From Ruminococcaceae bacterium UBA7101 (lineage in GTDB: Bacteria; Bacillota; Clostridia; Oscillospirales; Acutalibacteraceae), in the NCBI GenBank assembly GCA_002493325.1, contig DKYL01000024.1, forward strand, positions 1-19,423: a DNA stretch of 19,423 nt, in the 5' to 3' direction. Below, in pieces: positions 1 through 6,790 of this stretch. The notes below the pieces were generated by a model that saw nothing but the letters and a program-made list of their open reading frames with translations, was not told where the DNA came from and searched no databases. Made by a program: the position numbers and the translations under genes. Numbering within the stretch: the stretch's first letter is position 1; each line of letters starts with the position of its first letter.

Positions 1-1
1 A

Positions 2-103
2 ATTAAATATGCTGTTTTGATTGCTTTTAGATTAAAAACCTATGCTTTAAAAAAGTATACTAACCTAAACCAAAGTATAGGAGATGAATATGTTGACAAA
101 TGA
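2..103 (+). CDS. Possible C-terminal end of an upstream protein (partial at left edge)
   Basis: Frame 2 is open from the window edge to a TGA at 101-103, giving 33 codons. The other two plus-strand frames close within the first 20 bases. The residues are lysine- and tyrosine-rich with some hydrophobic stretches (KYAVLIAFRLKTYAL) and could be the tail of a real protein, but no family can be recognised. If real, it overlaps the start of the FemAB gene by about 14 bases and carries that gene's ribosome binding site, which would place FemAB in an operon. A chance open frame of this length in AT-rich DNA is quite possible, so confidence is low. Confidence 0.33.
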   Translation: MKYAVLIAFRLKTYALKKYTNLNQSIGDEYVDK

Positions 104-1142
104 ACAAACAGCAAAAACAAAAGAATTGTATAATTTTTTGCAATCCAATAATAAAAGTCATTATTTACAGTCACCTCAATGGGAAGAGGTAAAAGCAAAT
201 TGGAAACACGAAATGCTTGTTGTTGAAAATAACGAAAAAATTATCGGAACTATGAGTGTACTGTTGAAAAAAATCCCCCTGCTCAATTCATATATGATGT
301 ATGCACCAAGAGGTTTTATTTGTGATTTTAATAATAAGGAAGCCTTGGAAAAACTGACTGAAGAAGTAAAAAAAATTGCAAAAAAATACAATGCCTTTAT
401 CTTCAGAATGGATCCTGATATTTCAGACAGCAATCATAATTTTAAAGAAATGATGAAATCATTGGGCTATAAATTAAAAACCGACAGCAAAACAATTCAA
501 CCCCAATTCGTTTATAGACTTGATATAAAAGGCAAAACACCTGAAATGTTATTAAAATCATTCAAGTCAAAAACAAGATATAATATAAACTTGGCAATAC
601 GGAAAAATGTGAAAGTACGAGAGGCACAAAAAAGCGATATTCCCATTTTCTATAAAATCCTAAAGCATACTGCCAAACGTGACAATTTTTGCATACATGA
701 TATTTCTTACTATGAAAGAATAATTGACAATTTTGGTCCTAATCATGCCAAAATATTTATAGCGGAATATGAAAACGAGCCAATCGCCGCAGCTATGTCT
801 ATACTTTATGGAAACAAGACATGGTTTTTATACGGTGGCAGTACAGATAAGAACAGAAATTATATGCCAACATATCTGATTCAATGGGAAATGATTAAAT
901 GGGCAATTGAAAATAATTGTGATATTTATGATTTTGGCGGTGTTTCCGGATATAAAAATGAAAATAATCCGATGTATGGAGTATACCGATTTAAAAAGGG
1001 ATTTAATGGTGAAGTTGTTAAATTTACAGATGAACTCTATATTGTGTTTAAACCTCATATCAATGATATATGGACTATAATATCAAGATTTCAACAGCAG
1101 ATATTTTGCAAAAATACAGCGGCTTTGAAAAAATACAAATAA
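90..1142 (+). CDS. FemAB-family peptidoglycan bridge aminoacyltransferase
   Basis: This 350-residue protein belongs to the FemA/FemB/FemX/MurM family. Known members add amino acids from aminoacyl-tRNA to the peptidoglycan stem peptide or lipid II at the inner face of the membrane, building interpeptide bridges. The call rests on the overall length, the N-terminal segment with SPQWEEVK and APRGF, and the conserved C-terminal pair DFGGVSG (about residues 281-287) and YGVYRFKKGFNG (about 296-307), which mark the second GNAT-like half. An ATG also lies in frame at 84, but AGGAG at 79-83 touches it directly. The ATG at 90 has a normal 6-base spacer and is preferred. The gene is clearly richer in A+T than the genes that follow. 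The amino acid transferred cannot be read from the sequence. Confidence 0.87.
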   Translation: MLTNEQTAKTKELYNFLQSNNKSHYLQSPQWEEVKANWKHEMLVVENNEKIIGTMSVLLKKIPLLNSYMMYAPRGFICDFNNKEALEKLTEEVKKIAKKYNAFIFRMDPDISDSNHNFKEMMKSLGYKLKTDSKTIQPQFVYRLDIKGKTPEMLLKSFKSKTRYNINLAIRKNVKVREAQKSDIPIFYKILKHTAKRDNFCIHDISYYERIIDNFGPNHAKIFIAEYENEPIAAAMSILYGNKTWFLYGGSTDKNRNYMPTYLIQWEMIKWAIENNCDIYDFGGVSGYKNENNPMYGVYRFKKGFNGEVVKFTDELYIVFKPHINDIWTIISRFQQQIFCKNTAALKKYK

Positions 1143-1239
1143 AGCTTTTACAATAACTAATACATAACATAACAATAAACATTTAACAATTTCATTTTCG
1201 TCTTATATCAGTCATTGTTCATTTTGTATAAAATCACTA

Positions 1240-1267
1240 TTGACTTTTTGTGTATTTGGACTAAAAT
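1240..1267 (+). promoter_or_regulatory. Sigma-A-like promoter of the alcohol dehydrogenase gene
   Basis: TTGACT at 1240-1245 and TAAAAT at 1262-1267 are separated by 16 bases. Each matches five of six consensus positions. Transcription would start near 1274, about 33 bases before the ATG at 1307. Confidence 0.6.
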
Positions 1268-1271
1268 ATAT

Positions 1272-1289
1272 TTGTTAATTTTTTGTCAC
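1272..1289 (+). promoter_or_regulatory. Possible Rex-like redox operator
   Basis: The sequence TTGTTAA, four bases, then TTGTCAC resembles the clostridial Rex consensus TTGTTAA-N4-TTAACAA. The left half matches 7 of 7 and the right half 4 of 7. It lies just downstream of the -10 box, over the expected transcription start, where a repressor would block the promoter. Rex is known to control alcohol dehydrogenase genes in clostridia. The right half is weak and the region is T-rich, so chance is a real alternative. Confidence 0.3.
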
Positions 1290-1306
1290 AGTGAGGTAAA
1301 GAGGAA

Positions 1307-2461
1307 ATGGGCAATCAATTCATTATGCCGTCAAAGGTTATCTACGGCGAAAATGCACTTGAAAATGCAAAGGAATTTTTAGCAGCCTTCGGCAAAAAGG
1401 CTTTAATTGTTACCGACCAGTTTATGGTCAGACTCGGCAATGTTAAGCTGGTAACAACCATACTTGACTCATTGAGCATTGAATATATTATTTTTGACGA
1501 GGTTAATTCCGAGCCGACAGATATAATCATCAGCAGCGGTGTTGACAGCTTTAAGTCAAACAAATGCGACTTTTTGATTGCAGTCGGCGGCGGCTCACCG
1601 ATTGACGCGATGAAAGCAATCGGCGCTGTTGCAACAAATGGTGGCTCTATCAATGATTATTTAGGAAAAGTTATCACAATTCCAACACCGCCTATGGTTG
1701 CAATACCGACCACAAGCGGCACAGGCTCAGAGGCAACACAGTTCACCATCATAACCAACACCGAAAAGGATATTAAAATGCTGTTAAAGGGTGCGGTGCT
1801 TATGCCCGATTTGGCGATTGACGACCCTGCATTCACACTGACAGCGCCGCAAAGCGTAACAGCTGCAACAGGACTTGACGCACTATGCCACGCTGCAGAG
1901 GCTTACACCTCAAGAAAATCCCAACCGCTTACCGACGAGTTTGCACTGTCTGCAATCAAAAAGATTTTTAAATATCTTCCGATTTGCTACAACGAGGGTC
2001 AGAATGTTAAGGCAAGAGCGCAGATGTCACTTGCTGCACTTGAGGCAGGCGTTGCCTTTAACAACGCATCTGTAACAATCATTCACGGAATGAGCAGACC
2101 TATCGGTGCGTTGTTCCACGTTCCTCACGGTATCAGCAACGCAATGCTTATGACAGAATGCTTCAAATACGTTTATGACGGAGCATACAGCAGATTTGCC
2201 GATATGGCAAGGGTAATCGGTGCTGCCACCGAAAAAGAGGATGATATAACAGCAGCTAAAAAATTTATTGATGCCTGTGCACAGCTTTGCGAAATCTGTG
2301 AAATACCAAGCCTTGCGGAATACGGAATTGACAAGGATGAATTCTTTGAGGTCATGGATAAAATGGCTGATGATGCAATGGCATCAGGCTCTCCGTCAAA
2401 TACAATAAAAGAAATTGATAAAAATGATTTGCTGAATATTTACAAAAAGCTTTGGAAATAA
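1307..2461 (+). CDS. Iron-containing alcohol dehydrogenase
   Basis: This 384-residue protein has the normal length and architecture of group III, iron-dependent NAD(P)H alcohol dehydrogenases. These interconvert alcohols and aldehydes in the cytoplasm, usually to reoxidise NADH in fermentation. The N-terminal Rossmann-like part carries the nucleotide-binding motif GGGSPID (94-100). The helical C-terminal part carries the expected metal ligands Asp191, His195, His260 and His274, with the family signature GMSRPIGALFHVPHG around the last two. It is monocistronic, with its own promoter upstream and a terminator directly downstream. The start is supported by GAGG just upstream and by the family-typical opening (PSKVIYGENAL). 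Whether it acts on ethanol, butanol, 1,3-propanediol or another alcohol cannot be told. The upstream Rex-like box hints at redox control. Confidence 0.93.
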   Translation: MGNQFIMPSKVIYGENALENAKEFLAAFGKKALIVTDQFMVRLGNVKLVTTILDSLSIEYIIFDEVNSEPTDIIISSGVDSFKSNKCDFLIAVGGGSPIDAMKAIGAVATNGGSINDYLGKVITIPTPPMVAIPTTSGTGSEATQFTIITNTEKDIKMLLKGAVLMPDLAIDDPAFTLTAPQSVTAATGLDALCHAAEAYTSRKSQPLTDEFALSAIKKIFKYLPICYNEGQNVKARAQMSLAALEAGVAFNNASVTIIHGMSRPIGALFHVPHGISNAMLMTECFKYVYDGAYSRFADMARVIGAATEKEDDITAAKKFIDACAQLCEICEIPSLAEYGIDKDEFFEVMDKMADDAMASGSPSNTIKEIDKNDLLNIYKKLWK

Positions 2462-2465
2462 TGAA

Positions 2466-2495
2466 AAACCTCCGTTCACAATGTTACGGAGGTTT
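2466..2495. terminator. Bidirectional intrinsic terminator
   Basis: A perfect 10-bp inverted repeat (AAACCTCCGT at 2466-2475, ACGGAGGTTT at 2486-2495) encloses a 10-base loop. It is followed by a T-rich run on the plus strand and flanked by A-residues on the other side, so it can act in both directions. It sits between the convergent alcohol dehydrogenase and hydrolase genes and probably serves both. Confidence 0.85.
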
Positions 2496-2510
2496 ATTAT
2501 TTTCAAGCAA

Positions 2511-3236
2511 TTATAATCTGAGCAGCTTTTTGGCATTGTTATAGAAAACATCTTCCTGCGCCTTCTCGTCAAGTCCGCAGCTGAGCACTTTCTGAATCTC
2601 CACTGTAGGATGATGAAACGGCGAATCAATACCGAACATAATTCTGTCACTGCCCACAGTTTCATATGCCTCTTTTATCTTGCTGCCCATTGGCATACCG
2701 CTCATTTCAAGGTAAAGATTATCATATCTCTTTGCCATTTTAAGGGATGCGTCAATATAAACGCCGTGACCGTGACCCATATGAATCATAGTTACTCTTA
2801 CATCAGGGTACTGCTCTGCAAGCAGTGCAATGCTCCATGGCAGTGAAAAGGGCGGATGACCGCAATGAATAAACACAGGCACATCATATTCCCTTGCAAA
2901 ATCCATAACAGGATAAACCACAGGGTCATCGGCAACAAAGCTGTCGAAAAGCGGCTGCATTTTAATACCCTTAAAGCCCTCCTGATTTATATACTTATCA
3001 AGCTTTTTTTCAACATTATCAAGTGCAGGGTTCACCCATGCAAAAGGCACAATCCTGTCGGGATAGGTCTGAAACGCTTCAACAACATCGTCATTATTCT
3101 GAAAATTAGACGGGCAAAGAAAGGTTTTTTCAATCTCATACTCATTCATTTGCTCAATTAATTTTTCCTTGGTAAATGACACGCCTGCCCAGCCGCCGAA
3201 ATTGCCGATATGTGTATGTGCATCAATTTTTTTCAT
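2511..3236 (-). CDS. Amidohydrolase-family metal-dependent hydrolase (TIM barrel)
   Basis: This 241-residue protein matches the amidohydrolase-2 (PF04909-type) TIM-barrel family, cytoplasmic metal-dependent hydrolases or decarboxylases. Visible metal and active-site residues are His7 and His9 (DAHTHIG), His124 (FIHCGH), His152 (MIHMGHGHG) and Asp204 (GIDSPFHHP), with a conserved Lys92 in GIKMQP. The open frame runs 28 codons further upstream, but the ATG at 3236 is chosen: it has AAGGAG seven bases upstream, it opens with the family-typical KKIDAHTHIG, and the extension would run into the upstream gene. It begins 13 bases after the ECF S component, so the two are cotranscribed and may handle the same compound. 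The substrate is unknown. Confidence 0.85.
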   Translation of the reverse strand: MKKIDAHTHIGNFGGWAGVSFTKEKLIEQMNEYEIEKTFLCPSNFQNNDDVVEAFQTYPDRIVPFAWVNPALDNVEKKLDKYINQEGFKGIKMQPLFDSFVADDPVVYPVMDFAREYDVPVFIHCGHPPFSLPWSIALLAEQYPDVRVTMIHMGHGHGVYIDASLKMAKRYDNLYLEMSGMPMGSKIKEAYETVGSDRIMFGIDSPFHHPTVEIQKVLSCGLDEKAQEDVFYNNAKKLLRL

Positions 3237-3249
3237 CGTTATATCTCCT

Positions 3250-3792
3250 TTACTCTGCCATTTTTCTGAGCTTGGCAGTAACATTTGTTTTATTGAATAT
3301 TGCAATAAATACCAGTGCAACCGCTATGCCCACGGCTGTCTGTATTGCCAGTGTGGGCAGCGATGACAATGCATATGCCTTGTCAAACATAACAACCTTA
3401 ACAAGTGTGTAAGCTGCAATCTGAAATGCACCGCCCAAAACAGCACCGATAATGTAGCCGAAGAATTTATTTTTCATCAACTTTTCTGCAAAAAGTCCGC
3501 AGATCAAAACCAACAAAAGCTTAATGAAAAAGGTTGGCGGTGCCCATATGGTATAGCCCCCTATAATATCTGCAAGGGCTGCACCGATACCTGCTGCAAG
3601 GCAGGATTTTTTTGAGCCGAGCAGTGGGATTGACAAAAAGATGATTGCATCACCCAAATGTGTATAACCATTTCCCAAAGGTATTTTAAACGTAAAGGTG
3701 AACACAAAAATCAATGCCGCCATCACTGCCGTAAAACAGATTGACCTGACACTGATTTTCTTTTTTGCTTTGACTGTTTCATTATGATTCAT
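3250..3792 (-). CDS. ECF transporter S component (substrate-binding membrane subunit)
   Basis: This 180-residue, very hydrophobic protein has about six membrane helices (roughly 17-36, 47-59, 64-80, 85-104, 110-130 and 149-166). It fits the S components of energy-coupling factor transporters, which bind a vitamin or similar small molecule and work with a shared EcfA/A'/T module that is not in this window. THLGDAIIFL (44-53) and the following glycine/alanine-rich helix are typical of the riboflavin/pantothenate-like S-component superfamily. The start at 3792 is set by AGGAGG about eight bases upstream. The open frame continues 18 codons further, but without a ribosome binding site and across the promoter. 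It is first in an operon with the amidohydrolase. The ligand cannot be deduced. Confidence 0.85.
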   Translation of the reverse strand: MNHNETVKAKKKISVRSICFTAVMAALIFVFTFTFKIPLGNGYTHLGDAIIFLSIPLLGSKKSCLAAGIGAALADIIGGYTIWAPPTFFIKLLLVLICGLFAEKLMKNKFFGYIIGAVLGGAFQIAAYTLVKVVMFDKAYALSSLPTLAIQTAVGIAVALVFIAIFNKTNVTAKLRKMAE

Positions 3793-3817
3793 AAGCCTTC
3801 CTCCTGTCTTTAGAAAA

Positions 3818-3846
3818 AGTATAATACTACACTGTATACTGTTCAA
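3818..3846 (-). promoter_or_regulatory. Promoter of the ECF S component / hydrolase operon
   Basis: Reading the minus strand, TTGAAC (3846-3841) and TATACT (3823-3818) are separated by 17 bases. The -10 matches 5 of 6 and the -35 matches 4 of 6. Transcription would start around 3811, about 20 bases before the ATG at 3792. Confidence 0.6.
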
Positions 3847-3888
3847 TGCACAATTTTAAATATTTTTTAGAGCACAGATAATTTATTC

Positions 3889-3917
3889 TTGACAGTTTCA
3901 AAGATTTGACTTAATCT
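3889..3917 (+). promoter_or_regulatory. Promoter of the sfsA operon, probably giving a leaderless transcript
   Basis: A perfect -35 TTGACA lies at 3889-3894. With a 17-base spacer the -10 would be TAATCT (3912-3917, 3 of 6). TCTAAT at 3915-3920 is a better -10 but needs a 20-base spacer. Either way the expected transcription start falls at about 3924-3928, on or beside the sfsA ATG at 3925. Confidence 0.5.
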
Positions 3918-3924
3918 AATTAGT

Positions 3925-4605
3925 ATGAAATATGATAATATAAAAGAGGGCAGGTTTTTAAGCCGCCCCAACAGATTTATTGCACAGGTTGAAATTGATG
4001 GTGAGGAGCATACTGTTCACGTAAAAAACACAGGCAGGTGCAGGGAGCTGTTAACACCCAATGCTGCTGTGTTTTTGGAGAAAAGCAGTAATCCCCTGCG
4101 TAAAACCCAATATGATTTAGTAGCAGTATACAAAGGGAATATGCTGGTTAATATGGATTCACAAAGTCCCAACAAGGCAGTGGGCGAATGGCTGAAAACA
4201 GGTGGGTTGCTTGAAAATCCGACTTTTATAAAGCCTGAAGCAAAATACGGTGACTCCCGCCTTGATTTTTACATAGAAAATGAAAAGGAAAAAATGTATG
4301 CTGAGGTTAAAGGGGTTACACTTGAGGTTGACGGCACTGCAAAATTCCCTGATGCACCGACGGAAAGAGGAAGAAAGCATCTTGGTGAGCTGATAAAGGC
4401 GAAAGAGGAAGGCTATCGGGCAGCAGCCATTTTTGTAATTCAGATGAAGGGCTGCAAATGCTTTACACCAAACCAAGAGCGTGACCCAGCCTTTGCCGAG
4501 GAGCTGAAAAGAGCCTATGAAAGCGGTGTGGAAATCATTGCAGTTGACTGCATTGTCACACCCGATTCAATGACAATTGATGAAAGGATAGAGGTTTTAA
4601 TATGA
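3925..4605 (+). CDS. sfsA: SfsA family protein (sugar fermentation stimulation homologue)
   Basis: This 226-residue protein matches SfsA throughout: SRPNRFIAQV near the N-terminus, HVKNTGRC, MDSQSPNKAV, and the nuclease-fold-like core KYGDSRLDFYIE, EVKGVTLEVDG, FPDAPTERGRKHL. SfsA was described in E. coli as a DNA-binding protein that stimulates maltose gene expression. Its core resembles restriction-endonuclease-like folds, and its true role is unsettled. The ATG at 3925 is the only good start: an in-frame TGA lies at 3907-3909 and the family N-terminus aligns here. No ribosome binding site precedes it. It is first of five genes on this strand, and its stop overlaps the next start in ATGA. 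Confidence 0.93.
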   Translation: MKYDNIKEGRFLSRPNRFIAQVEIDGEEHTVHVKNTGRCRELLTPNAAVFLEKSSNPLRKTQYDLVAVYKGNMLVNMDSQSPNKAVGEWLKTGGLLENPTFIKPEAKYGDSRLDFYIENEKEKMYAEVKGVTLEVDGTAKFPDAPTERGRKHLGELIKAKEEGYRAAAIFVIQMKGCKCFTPNQERDPAFAEELKRAYESGVEIIAVDCIVTPDSMTIDERIEVLI

Positions 4606-5162
4606 AAAAAGCAATTACATTGATATTGGCATTTTCACTTTGCATGGTCTTTGCTGCCTGCGGCAAGGAAATGGCAGAAGAAAACACAAATACAACAGAG
4701 CCGCAGTCTGTATCAGTCACAGAAGCTGCAACTGAGCCGATTGTAGAAAAAACAACTGCAAAGCCAAAAAGCGACAGCAAAAAAGGAAATGCGCTGAAAG
4801 CAACTGTAATCAGCACCTTGGGCAGCAAGGAAGAAGCCGAAATAAGCGGTGATTTGGAATACGGAAAATTTGTATACAAGTATAACCGTGAGGCAGATGT
4901 TGTTTATGCCAACGAGCGTAACGACGAATGTGAAAAGCTTGCTGAAGAAAACGCTAAAAAGCTTGCTGACAGCATCAGTAATTTGTATAATGATGAACTG
5001 AGCCTGCACAGCTCCGACACAAAACAAATCGGAACAGGTGAAAATGGTATTGACAGCGTGCAATATCAGTTTTATTATATTAATAGTCAAAATCAGCTAT
5101 TAACTATTTATGCCGACAGCGACGGCGAAATCAGCTATGCCGATTGTAAATTCACTTGGTAA
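4602..5162 (+). CDS. Hypothetical lipoprotein
   Basis: This 186-residue protein has a lipoprotein signal peptide: two lysines, a hydrophobic stretch, and a lipobox ending in VFAAC with the lipidated Cys20. A Thr/Glu/Pro/Lys-rich linker (about 24-60) follows, then a small mixed domain of about 120 residues with a charged helix (ECEKLAEENAKKLADSISNLY) and a strand-rich end (SVQYQFYYINSQ). It should be anchored on the outer face of the membrane. I do not recognise the domain. The start overlaps the sfsA stop by four bases, with GAGG at 4591-4594 inside sfsA as ribosome binding site. The next gene starts 19 bases after its stop. A regulatory or envelope role is possible but unsupported. Confidence 0.75.
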   Translation: MKKAITLILAFSLCMVFAACGKEMAEENTNTTEPQSVSVTEAATEPIVEKTTAKPKSDSKKGNALKATVISTLGSKEEAEISGDLEYGKFVYKYNREADVVYANERNDECEKLAEENAKKLADSISNLYNDELSLHSSDTKQIGTGENGIDSVQYQFYYINSQNQLLTIYADSDGEISYADCKFTW

Positions 5163-5181
5163 TTCGGAGGAAACAAAAGCA

Positions 5182-6381
5182 ATGTTAACCCTTGACAGAG
5201 TATATTCTGCAAAAAGAGTTTTAGGCGAGGTTGTAAGAAAAACCGATATGATTTTAGCGAAAAACCTTTGCCCTGATGCAGATATATATTTAAAAACAGA
5301 GAACCTGCAGATAACAGGCTCATTCAAAATCCGCGGCTCATATTTCAAAATAAGCCAGTTAAGCGATGAAGAAAAAGCAAGGGGTGTTATTGCCTGCTCG
5401 GCAGGCAACCACGCACAGGGTGTTGCCCTTGCCGCTACTAAAAACGGTATTAAATCCTTAATATGTCTGCCCGACGGTGCACCAATCAGCAAGGTTGAGG
5501 CTACCAAAAAATATGGCGCAGAGGTTTGTATGGTTAAGGGCGTGTATGACGATGCCTACAACAAAGCCCTTGAGCTCAAGGATGAAAAAGGCTATGTATT
5601 TATTCACCCGTTCAATGACCCCGACGTTATTGCAGGACAGGGCACAATCGGACTTGAGATACTCGAACAGCTCCCTGATGTTGACGCTGTTGTAGTACCT
5701 ATCGGCGGCGGCGGACTGATTGCAGGTGTGGCATACACCATCAAACAGATTAACCCGAACTGCAAGGTATACGGTGTTCAGGCATCAGGTGCTCCGTCAA
5801 TGGAAAAATCTATCGTTGACGGTGAGATTGAAACCCTTGCAAAAGTTCAGACTATTGCCGATGGTATTGCCGTTAAAACTCCCGGCGATTTAACCTTTGA
5901 GCTGACACAGAAATATGTGGACGGCATTGTTACAGTCAGTGATGATGAAATTGCGCTTGCTATTTTAACACTTATGGAACAGCAGAAGCTTATCAGCGAG
6001 GGTGCAGGTGCTGTGCCTGTGGCTGCTGTTATGAATGGCAAAATCCCTGACATCAAGGGCAAAAAGGTTTGCTGTCTTGTATCAGGCGGTAATATTGATG
6101 TTACCATTCTTTCACGTGTAATAGAGCGTGGTCTTAAAATGGGCGGCAGAACTGCAAATATTACGATTGCTCTTTCTGACAAGCCGGGTCAGTTATCAGG
6201 TGTAAGCCAGATTATTGCAGAGCAGGGTGCTAACGTAGTTTCCGTAAACTATGACAGCACTGACCTTGATATGAACATTACCGACTGCTATCTGCAGATT
6301 GGTGTTGAAACAAGAAATTATCAGCACATTGTGCAGATTAAACAGGCATTGAAGGCAGCAGGCTTTGAGGTCTGCGACTAA
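5182..6381 (+). CDS. ilvA: Threonine ammonia-lyase with C-terminal ACT domain
   Basis: This 399-residue PLP enzyme deaminates threonine to 2-oxobutyrate and ammonia, for isoleucine synthesis or threonine catabolism. The PLP lysine is Lys49 in GSFKIRG, the substrate loop is SAGNHAQG (73-80), and the phosphate-binding glycine loop is GGGGL (175-179). An ACT domain follows at about 325-398 (TANITIALSDKPGQLSG). A single ACT domain and this length match the short, one-ACT form also annotated as TdcB-like. The open frame extends 24 codons upstream into the lipoprotein gene, but CGGAGG at 5165-5170 and the normal family start (TLDRVYSAKRVL) support the ATG at 5182. It lies just upstream of ridA. The biosynthetic or catabolic role cannot be decided from sequence alone. 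Confidence 0.93.
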   Translation: MLTLDRVYSAKRVLGEVVRKTDMILAKNLCPDADIYLKTENLQITGSFKIRGSYFKISQLSDEEKARGVIACSAGNHAQGVALAATKNGIKSLICLPDGAPISKVEATKKYGAEVCMVKGVYDDAYNKALELKDEKGYVFIHPFNDPDVIAGQGTIGLEILEQLPDVDAVVVPIGGGGLIAGVAYTIKQINPNCKVYGVQASGAPSMEKSIVDGEIETLAKVQTIADGIAVKTPGDLTFELTQKYVDGIVTVSDDEIALAILTLMEQQKLISEGAGAVPVAAVMNGKIPDIKGKKVCCLVSGGNIDVTILSRVIERGLKMGGRTANITIALSDKPGQLSGVSQIIAEQGANVVSVNYDSTDLDMNITDCYLQIGVETRNYQHIVQIKQALKAAGFEVCD

Positions 6382-6411
6382 AGGAAAAACATTGAGAAAG
6401 GATATAATATT

Positions 6412-6783
6412 ATGGAATATGTAAGCACGAATAACGCACCAAACGCAATCGGACCTTACTCACAGGCAGTTAAGGTGAACGGACTTCTTTTCACTTCCGG
6501 TCAAATTGCAATCAATCCTGCAACCAATGAGGTTGAGGCTAAAACCATTGAGGAGCAGACAACACAGGTTTGTGAAAACCTCAAGGCAGTTGTTGAGGCA
6601 GCAGGCACAACAATGGATAAGGTAGTCAAGACCGTTTGCTTTTTAGCAGATATGAATGACTTTGCAAAGTTCAATGAAATTTACGGCACATACTTCACAT
6701 CAAAGCCGGCACGCTCCTGTGTGGCAGTTAAGGATTTGCCCAAGGGCGTTCTTTGCGAGGTTGAGCTGATTGCAGAATTATAA
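6412..6783 (+). CDS. ridA: RidA family reactive imine/enamine deaminase
   Basis: This 123-residue protein has the standard length and motifs of RidA (YjgF/YER057c/UK114 family): GPYSQAV (14-20), TSGQIAINP (28-36), Arg101 in PARSCVAV, and CEVELIA near the end. RidA hydrolyses the imine/enamine intermediates (2-iminobutyrate, 2-aminoacrylate) released by threonine and serine dehydratases, which otherwise damage PLP enzymes. It begins 30 bases after the threonine ammonia-lyase gene, with AAAGGA at 6397-6402 as ribosome binding site. The two are almost certainly cotranscribed, matching the known biochemical link. Identification is secure. Confidence 0.95.
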   Translation: MEYVSTNNAPNAIGPYSQAVKVNGLLFTSGQIAINPATNEVEAKTIEEQTTQVCENLKAVVEAAGTTMDKVVKTVCFLADMNDFAKFNEIYGTYFTSKPARSCVAVKDLPKGVLCEVELIAEL

Positions 6784-6790
6784 TTGATTT

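Noticed and set aside
1..61. Promoter for the FemAB gene using TATACT at 56-61
   Set aside because: No acceptable -35 lies at 16-18 bases upstream, and the region may be the coding end of a preceding gene.
3237..3320. 28-codon N-terminal extension of the amidohydrolase
   Set aside because: It runs into the ECF gene, and the strong AAGGAG site together with the KKIDAHTHIG opening mark the ATG at 3236.
5110..5181. Upstream extension of the threonine ammonia-lyase gene
   Set aside because: The extra 24 codons overlap the lipoprotein gene, have no ribosome binding site and are absent from the family. CGGAGG supports the ATG at 5182.
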